In this document: positions 8,370 to 15,802 of the stretch, one piece after another | Position numbering within the stretch: position 1 is the stretch's first letter | How the letters are laid out: each line of letters starts with the position of its first letter | The notes under the pieces: model-generated | Seen by the model: the letters and a program-made list of their open reading frames with translations, nothing else | The model's database searches: none | What the model was told of the DNA's origin: nothing | Assembly: GCF_000308495.1 (NCBI RefSeq) | Contig: NZ_BAFU01000019.1 | Location: forward strand, 1-64,000 | Source: Nocardia brevicatena NBRC 12119 | GTDB taxonomy: Bacteria > Actinomycetota > Actinomycetes > Mycobacteriales > Mycobacteriaceae | Direction of reading: 5' to 3' | Length of the DNA stretch: 64,000 nt | Made by a program: the position numbers and the translations under genes

Positions 8370-11300
8370 ATGACGCTCGAAATTCCCAAGGAGATTCCCT
8401 CCTGGGTGATCGCCGCGGTGGCCGGTCCGTGGCCGGAGGGGGACGAGGATGCGTTGCGTCGGCTGGGCGCGGCGTGGAAGGAAATCGGCGATGCGATCAC
8501 CGCGGTGTCGCAGCTGACGGGCGAGGCCCGGAAAAAGGTCCTGTCGGCGATCGAAGGGCAGGTCGGGGAGGCGCTCGAGAAATACGGCATCGACCTCGAC
8601 GGCGACCTGAAACACGCGGCGGACGCCTGCTACGGGCTGTCGGAACAGTGTATGCACAATGCGCTGTCCACCGAGTACAGCAAGTATGTGATCATCGGGT
8701 CCCTGGTGGCGCTGGTCATCCAGTTGGGCGTGGATGCGTTCGTCCCGGGTGTGGGGCAGGTGCACGGCGTGTTGGCGACGGCGGCGACCCGGTTGACAGT
8801 GCGGGCCGCGTTCCGTGAACTGATCACCCGCCTGGGGACAGAGGGGGCGCGGGCGGCTGCGGCACGGTTGGTGCGAGCGATCGCGTTCAAGGGCGTGACG
8901 TTGGGTGCGGTCCAGGGTGGTGCTATTCCCCTTGTCGCACAGGCGGTGCAGATGACGGGTCCGGAACATTACCGGACGGAGTTCGACTGGAATGACATCG
9001 GCTTGGGGGTCGTCTCCGGCGCCGCCGCCGGTGCTGCGGGTGAGTTCTTCGGTGTGCGGACGATGATGGGACTGGAGCGCCGCTTCGCGAACAACACCAC
9101 TTCCGCGGCGCGGAGCAGGCTCCACCAGGTCGGAATTCGGTTCGTTGGCGCCGGAGTCGGCGGTGCTGCGGGTGCTGTGGCCGGAGTGGTGTCGGTGGTG
9201 CCGTTCACCGGCCGGCTGGACCTGGGGTGGGACCACTTGTTGCCCGGCATGGTCGGTGGTGTGCTGGGTTCGATGCCACACGCGCTGCGCGGTCCGGCCG
9301 GACCCGAGATCGGGGCGCCGGTCGGTGACGTCGGAAGGCCCGTCGGTGACGGACCGGGTGCGGGAGACAGGACATCCGCGTCGCCCGGTGATGACGGGCC
9401 GCCGCCTTCTTCGCCTCCCAGAGACGAGGGCGGTGCCGCCGACAGGCCGGGCGCGGACCGGGACGACGGTGCGTCCGGCGGGCGTGACGACGATTCCTCC
9501 GACACCTCGGCGCAGCCCGGGGACGAAGGAGACTCGCCCGGCGCGGTGCGGACCGAGGCGGATGGGCGGACCGAAGGCGAGGCGCGTCCGGAGACCGCGG
9601 CTCGTCCCGAAGGGCAGCCGCGGCCGGATACCGAGGTGCGACACGACGACGGGGCTCGGCCGCAGCCGCCTGAGGAGACCGAGGAGACAGGGGGCCCTCG
9701 AACCGAGGAGAGGCCGGCCTCACGCGGTGAACCCGGCACTGACACACCGGCTCCCGCACACCGGGACGAAACGGTGCCGGTGAGATCCGAGGACGAGACG
9801 CAACCCGAGACCGTGGCGCAGCCCGAGCATGAGGGGGGTGCGTCGCGTTCTGAGAGCGTGGCGCAGCCCGAGCATGAAGGGGGTCCGGGAAGTGAGGTGC
9901 GTCCGGAGAGCGTGGTGCGTCCCGAGGGCGAGCCGCGGCCGGACACCGAGGTGCGATCGGAGGACGGGGTTCGGCCGCGTCCGCACGAAGAGACCGAAGG
10001 GACAGGGAGCCACCGAACCGACGAGGAGACCCACACCACGCGCGGCGAAAACGACACGGCTACACCCGTTCCTGCACGCGGGGACGAGGTAGTCTCGCCG
10101 CGCGGTCGCGATCGTGAGGCCACTCCGCCGAGCGTTCGTGAGGGCGAGCGGACTCCGCCGCGCGGCCGTGACAGCGGAACGGCCCCGCCGCGTGGTCGTG
10201 GGGGTGAGATCACGGCACCTCGTGGTCGTGAAGCGGAAGCCGCGGCGGCGCATCGTGGTCTGGATGAGACGACCACACGCAACGAGGCGGACGAGACGAC
10301 CCCCCGTGAGGCGGACGAGGCGTCGGCACGTCGGCATGCGGATGAAGAAGAAACGGCTCGTCGTGCTGCGGAGGAAGAAGAGGCCGCACGGCGCGAGGAG
10401 GAAGAGGATCCGCCCACCGTGCCCCTCCGGCGAACCGGATTGAGCGACGAGGAGGCGGCCCGGATAGCGGCGGGCGAGGAGCCCGGGGCACTTCGGGTCG
10501 AAGGTGATTGGACGCAGCGCGAATTCATCCCACCGCTGGACGGCGTCAGCCGTCGCACGTACACGAAAGATCAAATTGTGGAGATGTGGGAGAACAAGAT
10601 TGGCCGGAAGATGACTCTGAATGAGATCAGGACACTCGAGCTGGGGTGCGTCGGTATTTCGAGTATGTTTGCCGGCCACCCACTGCATCCACCGAACAAC
10701 CTGATGTTCAGCGATCCCGACTCCTACCCCCGCCAGTTCGAATACGAGAAAATACTCGCGCCGCTGGACCGTTTGAACAGTGATATGGACAATGCGCGGA
10801 ATTCACTACGTGAAGTGCAGGCGGCTCTGCGGCGAGCGGAAAAGGAACACCGTCTCAACCCGGGGTCCACGGAGGTACACGAGCTGAGAAAGTCGGTGAA
10901 AGCCTGGGAGGAATATATAAATCAGATCCGGGAGGCGGGGCGGAAAGCGGCAGCGAAGCTGTCGGACGATATCAGTATGCTAGACTATGAGCGCGAAATG
11001 GCAATGCGGGAACACGGCTTCAACACCCAAGAATTGGTCCAGCATTACAAGCAGCGCTTCGAGGATATCCTGCGGCGCCAGCCCGCGACGCGAGAAGAAT
11101 TTATGCAGATGGTGGCGGAGGATTCGCAGCTATCCAAGCTGCGAAACGTGGAGCAGTACTTGCCGAGCGGTCAACCTTCCGAGTGGGATGTGGTCATGTA
11201 CGCGAAGCACTTCTATTCCGGGCAGGAACACGTCCGGGATGCCGCCGGGAATCCACTCTATCACAACAACGGCTGGCCGGTTTCTCGGTCCACCGACCCG

Positions 11301-11582
11301 AATCCCGACTTGTTCAAACCCGATCCGGAAACCGGTCAGGTCGATATGTCGGGCGATCTGTGCTGCCCGAAGGGGCCCGGGATGGGAAACTTCGATTTCG
11401 GTCTGTATCTCGAAGACATCGATGCCTGGGTGAATGCGAATCATATGGAGTACCCGAACCCGGTGCGGCGGAAAAAGGATCCGATGAGGGCCTTCGTGAA
11501 GAGTAGTATGGACTTTCATAGCTACGGAGGCTATTATGATAGCGCAGTGATAGGCCTCGCCTTCCGGCGTATTGTACCGTGA
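8370..11582 (+). CDS. CpnT-like polymorphic toxin with C-terminal microbial transglutaminase domain
   Basis: A 1070-residue three-part protein. (1) Residues 1 to about 320: WXG-like helical domain with WPEGDEDALRRLGAAW (compare WPNGDSTKLRAAAVAW in CpnT) and several Gly/Ala-rich hydrophobic helices. (2) About 320-705: charged low-complexity linker with duplicated units and RGR/EEE runs. (3) About 710-1070: domain matching Streptomyces mobaraensis transglutaminase, with MTLNEIRTLELGCVG, VVMYAKHFYSGQ, VDMS, GNFDFG and NANHMEYPN. The catalytic triad Cys64/Asp255/His274 corresponds to Cys760, Asp1009 and His1025. Asp-His spacing is 16 versus 19. A coiled-coil-like insert (about 791-864) separates Cys from the rest. 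Expected chemistry is protein Gln-Lys crosslinking or Gln deamidation. Codon use in part 3 is visibly more A/T-rich, consistent with module exchange. Confidence 0.85.
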   Translation: MTLEIPKEIPSWVIAAVAGPWPEGDEDALRRLGAAWKEIGDAITAVSQLTGEARKKVLSAIEGQVGEALEKYGIDLDGDLKHAADACYGLSEQCMHNALSTEYSKYVIIGSLVALVIQLGVDAFVPGVGQVHGVLATAATRLTVRAAFRELITRLGTEGARAAAARLVRAIAFKGVTLGAVQGGAIPLVAQAVQMTGPEHYRTEFDWNDIGLGVVSGAAAGAAGEFFGVRTMMGLERRFANNTTSAARSRLHQVGIRFVGAGVGGAAGAVAGVVSVVPFTGRLDLGWDHLLPGMVGGVLGSMPHALRGPAGPEIGAPVGDVGRPVGDGPGAGDRTSASPGDDGPPPSSPPRDEGGAADRPGADRDDGASGGRDDDSSDTSAQPGDEGDSPGAVRTEADGRTEGEARPETAARPEGQPRPDTEVRHDDGARPQPPEETEETGGPRTEERPASRGEPGTDTPAPAHRDETVPVRSEDETQPETVAQPEHEGGASRSESVAQPEHEGGPGSEVRPESVVRPEGEPRPDTEVRSEDGVRPRPHEETEGTGSHRTDEETHTTRGENDTATPVPARGDEVVSPRGRDREATPPSVREGERTPPRGRDSGTAPPRGRGGEITAPRGREAEAAAAHRGLDETTTRNEADETTPREADEASARRHADEEETARRAAEEEEAARREEEEDPPTVPLRRTGLSDEEAARIAAGEEPGALRVEGDWTQREFIPPLDGVSRRTYTKDQIVEMWENKIGRKMTLNEIRTLELGCVGISSMFAGHPLHPPNNLMFSDPDSYPRQFEYEKILAPLDRLNSDMDNARNSLREVQAALRRAEKEHRLNPGSTEVHELRKSVKAWEEYINQIREAGRKAAAKLSDDISMLDYEREMAMREHGFNTQELVQHYKQRFEDILRRQPATREEFMQMVAEDSQLSKLRNVEQYLPSGQPSEWDVVMYAKHFYSGQEHVRDAAGNPLYHNNGWPVSRSTDPNPDLFKPDPETGQVDMSGDLCCPKGPGMGNFDFGLYLEDIDAWVNANHMEYPNPVRRKKDPMRAFVKSSMDFHSYGGYYDSAVIGLAFRRIVP
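9603..10015 (+). repeat. Diverged direct repeats in the toxin linker
   Basis: Two roughly 85-bp units starting at 9603 and 9918 encode near-identical segments of the type RPEGxPRPDTEVR..DG.RP. Between them lie two copies of a 27-bp unit (9813 and 9858) encoding VAQPEHEGG. The repeats keep frame and lie wholly in the disordered linker, as expected for a flexible spacer prone to expansion and recombination. Confidence 0.7.
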
Positions 11583-11616
11583 TAATGAATGCCCTGCGAC
11601 GCGCGGTGAGGTAGAA

Positions 11617-11895
11617 ATGAATTTCGAAGAATATCTGGACGGCCCGGTGACGCTGTTCGGCGTTGCCCAGAATTCGATGACCGGCGCGATTCTCATGTGC
11701 GGCGCGCGCTCGGTCGTCTATATCGACGGACTGCGGGAATGGGACGCCGCCGACGTGTCGAAGGTGCTCGAGCTGTCCGGCACCTTGGTCGTGGAGGGTG
11801 ATGACGACGAGCTCTATACCGTCGACGGCGCGGTCGGGCACGGTATCGGTCGGCATTATGTGGTGAAAGAGGCCAGCTGGGAACGGCTGTCCTGA
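11617..11895 (+). CDS. Small protein, candidate immunity protein for the transglutaminase toxin
   Basis: A 92-residue acidic protein starting 34 nt after the toxin stop, with GTGAGG ahead of ATG 11617. It reads as an all-beta/OB-like small domain (VTLFGVAQN, GAILMCGARSVVYIDGLREW, VSKVLELSGTLVVEGDDDELYTVDG) with no signal peptide or membrane segment, so a cytoplasmic binding partner is expected. Position immediately after a polymorphic-toxin C-terminus is the classic place for the cognate immunity gene; that is the only functional evidence. I do not recognise a named family with certainty. Confidence 0.65.
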   Translation: MNFEEYLDGPVTLFGVAQNSMTGAILMCGARSVVYIDGLREWDAADVSKVLELSGTLVVEGDDDELYTVDGAVGHGIGRHYVVKEASWERLS

Positions 11896-12080
11896 GTTAC
11901 TGCGGCTCGCCTTCCCAACCAGTGTCCTGAGTCGGCAATCCGTTGGCAGTATGCGGCGGGGGCTTCGAGGATCTCATCGGCGGTTTGGTCCAGTGCGTTC
12001 ATGTGGTTCGACGGGCGCGCCGACGCGACCGAGCCACGGCCATCTGGTCATGGAGTCATCGAACATAGCTTGCTGGCCGG

Positions 12081-12240
12081 TCATGCCTCCGTGATGGTTC
12101 CGACGAGGTTGTACAGGGTGCCGTCGACGGTGACGTTGGAGTACGGCGTCGCGTCGGCGAAGTCCTCCACGTGGGTCACGGTGGCGCCGCCGGCCTCGGT
12201 CCAGGAGTTCAGGTAGACGCCGTCGCGAATTTTCCTCAGG
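12081..12240 (-). pseudogene. Remnant of a small beta-barrel (MoaF-like?) protein
   Basis: On the minus strand about 45 codons ending at TGA 12081-12083 read as convincing protein: DGVYLNSWTEAGGATVTHV, then EDFADATPYSNVTVDGTLYN. This resembles the C-terminal strands of MoaF/lipocalin-like proteins. No start or N-terminal half is present upstream, where the MerR remnant is joined in another frame. Family assignment is tentative. Confidence 0.4.
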
Positions 12241-12570
12241 TCGAGCGGGCGGTCTCGGCGTGGCCGGCCGGCGCGAGCCCCCGCCTTTCTGGACGACGAA
12301 GCTGCCTCGCGACTGTGACTCGAAGGTGAACTTCCGCGTCTATCATCTGCAGCACGTCATACTCGTATGCACCGGTCTGTGCCACAAGGACTCCGCGATC
12401 ACGCAGCCGAAGGATATACAGCGCCGGCACAAGGTGGTGTCGGCGGTACTGCTCGGTAGAGGTTTGGTGCTCTCTCGGGGTTCGTCGGGAACGCCGAGCC
12501 GATGGTAGTGCCGCACCGTGTTGATCGTGGTGCCGGCGAGATCTGCAAGCGCACATGTGCTCCACGGCAT
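12236..12570 (-). pseudogene. Frameshifted MerR-family regulator remnant
   Basis: Two adjacent minus-strand frames together give a MerR DNA-binding domain. The first (about 12570-12472) has ALADLAGTTINTVRHYHRLG. The second (about 12469-12300) continues TSTEQYRRHHLVPALYILRL then RDRGVLVAQTG, which is the usual YRxYxxxHLxxLxxIRRLRDxGxxLxxI helix. A frameshift at about 12470 splits them, and the effector region is lost. Not expected to be functional. Confidence 0.65.
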
Positions 12571-12689
12571 CCGAGCTGGAACCGGCCACTGTCGGCGATA
12601 CGACCATTACGTGACACGGCGCCCGACCGGGCAGGCGGGGAGGCGCCAGACCGCCTCGTCGTTCCGGTCGCTTCAACAGTCACTCGGCC

Positions 12690-13242
12690 AGTCGAGCCTG
12701 TACCCTCGCGCAGGGTGTTGACGGCAGCTCGAGCTGCCTGCCGGCCATCTTCGTGAGAGTCTCCCAGCAACGGTTCGATCAGCGGTATCACCTCCGTTGA
12801 ACCGAGGTCGTCGAGCACATCGAGGACCGTCTCGCGCACGATGTAGTCGTCGTCGCAAAGGCCGTGCAACAACAGCGGGTACGCCGACTCCGGTATCGCT
12901 CGCGCCAGGTAATCCAGCACGCTGGCCCGCACGAAAGGTGACGAGTGCTCCCCCTACTGCGGATGCGTTCCCCTGGGTCTGCGACGCCGAGCGAGCCGAG
13001 AAGCCTGCAGCGATCACCGGTTCGGAATCGCCGGCAGGCGACTTGACACTGTCGATGAACGCCGGGTAGCCGCTCTGATGCATTGTCAGGACAGTGAGCG
13101 CTGCGCGTAGCCGAGAGACCCGCCGACCGCCCAATTCCTGCTCGAGTCCTTCGATGCCGGCGCGGCCCTGGTCTGCCAGGCATCGGCTCCCACGGTTCAT
13201 GAAGGTTGGCCCGGTGATCCGGGTTTTGGAGGTGTCCCACAT
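12690..13242 (-). pseudogene. Frameshifted HEAT-repeat-like gene remnant
   Basis: Minus strand. One frame (about 13242-12950) reads GLEQELGGRRVSRLRAALTV and TMHQSGYPAFIDSVKSPAGD. A second (12950-12690) reads VRASVLDYLARAIPESAYPL, LLHGLCDDDYIVRETVLDVL and LIEPLLGDSHEDGRQAARAA, which looks like HEAT-type helical repeats. The frames join in the run of G's near 12955, where the second frame has a stop just upstream. I read this as one gene broken by a frameshift. Confidence 0.5.
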
Positions 13243-13253
13243 GCTCGCGGCTA

Positions 13254-13540
13254 TTTTGCGGGATCGCCGAGTGTCGGGCCGGTGATGGCCTGGGTCGGGC
13301 AGGCCACCGCCTCGGAGGCGAATGCGCTTGCCATACTGTTGAAACGGCAGGTGGATGGCTCCGGAGTCGGCCGGTCCTGGATTCCGGCGAACTGTCGGTC
13401 AGGTTGCCCATGTTTCGTGTTTCCTAGGGGTTCGCACAAGGGAAATCGGTTGACCTGCGCATTTCGTGCCCATTGACGAACCGGAAGCGACGCACGGCTC
13501 AGAAAATCGCGCTGAATTGCGCAAACGCGTCACAGGTTTG
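13254..13540. other. Stretch without a supportable gene beside tRNA-Arg
   Basis: About 290 nt between the HEAT remnant and the 3' end of the tRNA. Short minus-strand frames look partly coding (for example ASEAVACPTQAITGPTLGDP) but none has a full gene structure. It is probably part of the same decayed block. Confidence 0.35.
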
Positions 13541-13613
13541 TGCCCTCGGCAGGATTCGAACCTGCGACACCCGCTTTAGGAGAGCGGTGCTCTATCCCCT
13601 GAGCTACGAGGGC
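13541..13613 (-). tRNA. tRNA-Arg (anticodon CCU)
   Basis: On the minus strand the 73 nt fold as a standard cloverleaf: acceptor GCCCTCG/CGAGGGC with discriminator A, D stem GCTC/GAGC, anticodon stem CCGCT/AGCGG with loop CTCCTAA (anticodon CCT), variable GTGTC, T stem GCAGG/CCTGC with loop TTCGAAT. CCA is not encoded. Its 3' end faces the decayed and accessory DNA to the left. Confidence 0.97.
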
Positions 13614-13715
13614 CGGGCCGGTGGCCGGATGGTGGGAGTCTACCGGCTCGACGGCCGAGGAGCCGCATCGTATGCGTCCGGTTCCTGTTCCGGCTCGTCA
13701 TCGGCACCGCTCGGT

Positions 13716-15188
13716 TCAGGCGGTGAGCCGGGCGGCCTGGCGTTCGTCGTACTCGGCCGGGTCGAAGCGGCGGGTCTTCCGGCGGTAGAGCAGGGTGGCG
13801 CCGGGCCAGTTGTTGGTGATGCGGCCGGAGGCGTTGCGGTACCAGCTGGTGCAGAAGTTCCAGGGGGTGATCTCCAGACGTTTCTGCAGCCAGTCGTCCC
13901 AGCGCTGTTCGGTGTCGGGGCGGATGGCGAGGCCGCGGCCGGGGCGGTCGGTGAGGTATTCGACGATCCGGCGGATATAGCGGGCCTGCGATTCCAGCAT
14001 GTAGACGATGGAGCCGGAGCCGACGTTCGTGTTCGGGCCGTACATGAGGAACAGGTTGGGGAATTCGGGGACCGACATACCGAGGTAGGCGCGGGCGCCC
14101 TCGCCGGCCCAGGCGTCGGCCAGTTTGCGGCCGCCGAGGCCGTAGATGTTCATGGGGGTGAGGAATTCGGTGCCCTTGAATCCGGTGCCGTAGATGATGA
14201 CGTCGGCTTCGTGTTCCACTCCATCGGCGGTGCGCAGGCCGGTCGGGGTGATCGCTTCGATGGCGGTGGTTTCCACGCTGACGTTCGGTCGAGTGAGGGC
14301 GGGGAAGTAGTCGTTGGAGAACAGGGCGCGTTTGCAGCCGGCCTTGTAGTCGGGGGTCAGCTTCTCGCGCAGCACCGGGTCGGGGACCTGCCTGGCGCGG
14401 TGGCGGTCGGCGACCCCGATCGTCGGCTCGGCGATCCACTGCAGATCGGTGAGGGCGAGGGCCATCACCTCGAAGAACAGCCAGACCGCGAAGCGTTCGG
14501 CCCAGCGTACGGGCGGGACGTACTTGAAGAGAGCATGGTGGAACGGGCGGTAGACGGTGTCCGGTTTCGGCAGCACCCAGGCGGCCGAGCGCTGAAACAG
14601 GGTCAGGTGTTCGGCTTCGGGTTGGATGCGCGGAATGTACTGGATGGCGCTGGCGCCGGTGCCGATACAGGCGATCCGTTTCCCCGTCAGGTCGATACCG
14701 TGCTTCCATTCGGCCGAATGGAAGGCCGCGCCGGTGAAGGTCTCGATACCGGGGATGTTCGGCAGGGCCGGGCGCGACAGCTGGCCGACCGCGGAGATCA
14801 GGACATCGGCGGTCAGGGTGGCGCCGTCGGCGGTGCGGACCTGCCAGCTGCCGGCCGCTTCGTCGAATTCGGCGTCGGTGACCTCGGTGCCGAAGCGGAT
14901 ATGGCGCTGCACCCCATATTTCGCGACCACCCCCCGCATGTATTCGTGGATATCGGCCTGTTCGGAGAAGCGGCGCGGCCAGTCGCTGCGCGGTTCGAAC
15001 GACCAGGAGTACAGCGGGGAGGGGACATCGCAGGCGGCTCCGGGGTAGGTGTTCTCCCGCCATACGCCGCCGAGGTCATCGGCGCGTTCGATGATGGTGA
15101 AATCGTCGATGCCGGAACGGAGCAGTTCCAGCGCCATGCCGAGTCCACCGAACCCGGCTCCGATGATGATGATCGACGGCCTTGTCAT
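13716..15188 (-). CDS. Flavin-containing (Baeyer-Villiger-type) monooxygenase
   Basis: A 490-residue FAD/NADPH monooxygenase. Seen: N-terminal FAD-binding IIIIGAGFGGLG (about 5-16), a glycine-rich second segment IACIGTGASAIQ for NADPH, and the family fingerprint FTGAAFHSAEWKHG (FxGxxxHxxxW, about 145-158) between them. Expected activity is oxygen insertion into ketones or oxidation of N/S centres; the substrate is unknown. ATG 15188 places the Rossmann motif at the normal distance. An upstream ATG at 15248 in the same frame would add 20 residues without family resemblance. It is transcribed away from the divergent acyl-CoA ligase. Confidence 0.9.
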   Translation of the reverse strand: MTRPSIIIIGAGFGGLGMALELLRSGIDDFTIIERADDLGGVWRENTYPGAACDVPSPLYSWSFEPRSDWPRRFSEQADIHEYMRGVVAKYGVQRHIRFGTEVTDAEFDEAAGSWQVRTADGATLTADVLISAVGQLSRPALPNIPGIETFTGAAFHSAEWKHGIDLTGKRIACIGTGASAIQYIPRIQPEAEHLTLFQRSAAWVLPKPDTVYRPFHHALFKYVPPVRWAERFAVWLFFEVMALALTDLQWIAEPTIGVADRHRARQVPDPVLREKLTPDYKAGCKRALFSNDYFPALTRPNVSVETTAIEAITPTGLRTADGVEHEADVIIYGTGFKGTEFLTPMNIYGLGGRKLADAWAGEGARAYLGMSVPEFPNLFLMYGPNTNVGSGSIVYMLESQARYIRRIVEYLTDRPGRGLAIRPDTEQRWDDWLQKRLEITPWNFCTSWYRNASGRITNNWPGATLLYRRKTRRFDPAEYDERQAARLTA

Positions 15189-15802
15189 GGAACCGAGGGT
15201 AAACCGGTGAACAACCGTTCCGAAGGGATCGACGGACAGCGAATCCATATTTTCGGCCAGATGCTGCGGAGGGTTCGATGGCCGGTTTCGGCTCTGCCCA
15301 TCAGACGGGGATCCCGCTGCCCGTGCATTTGCATTTGAATCCGCCGGCCCGCCCGAAACCGGTGGGAAAGTGAATGGGGGCAGTTCAAAGGGTATTTTTT
15401 GCGAATGTCACAAGTGCGCCGGCCCTGGGTGCGCGTCTCATTCGTGTGTCGTTTCTTTCTCCGGCTTGGCACGGCCGGGGGCGAGTAGTTATCACCGATT
15501 ACGTGCTCGATGTCGTAGAACGCAGTGCCGGCGGCCCGCAGGGGGCGTCGCCGGCACTGCGTACGCCTCGAGTCGTCCCGGCGGGTCGGTTTCCTTGATT
15601 TCCGCTCGGCCGTCCGAATCGGTACCCGTGTTCCGACGTGCCGGTCTCCGTGTTCCGCTCCCGGGTAGACGTCACCGCGGGTAACTACTCTTGGGTAGTC
15701 TCTCGGTCTGTGACGTGGGTCATGTCGCACCGGAGGCCTTCGTTCTCCTGGCGGCGGAGCCGCGTCATGGCTGTCCACCCAAGGAGTTAGGGGCGTTTTC
15801 CG
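15189..15802. other. Divergent intergenic region, 614 nt
   Basis: Separates the minus-strand monooxygenase from the plus-strand acyl-CoA ligase and holds no credible gene. Its most distinct element is the stem-loop at 15520-15562, listed separately. The promoters for both flanking genes must lie here; I could not place them firmly. Confidence 0.4.
15520..15562. repeat. Perfect 14-bp inverted repeat (stem-loop)
   Basis: Arms ACGCAGTGCCGGCG (15520-15533) and its exact complement (15549-15562) around a 15-nt loop. There is no T-run, and it lies between divergent genes, so it is not an obvious terminator of either. It may be a relic terminator of a lost gene or a regulatory structure. Confidence 0.6.

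Noticed and set aside
8969-10564. Minus-strand Ser/Pro/Arg-rich open frame across the toxin
   Set aside because: Antisense shadow of the repetitive linker; no start context or family match.
13541-13613. Attachment-site duplicate of the tRNA-Arg 3' end within the window
   Set aside because: I looked for a second copy of the T-arm and acceptor sequence to the left and saw none, so no att site is claimed.
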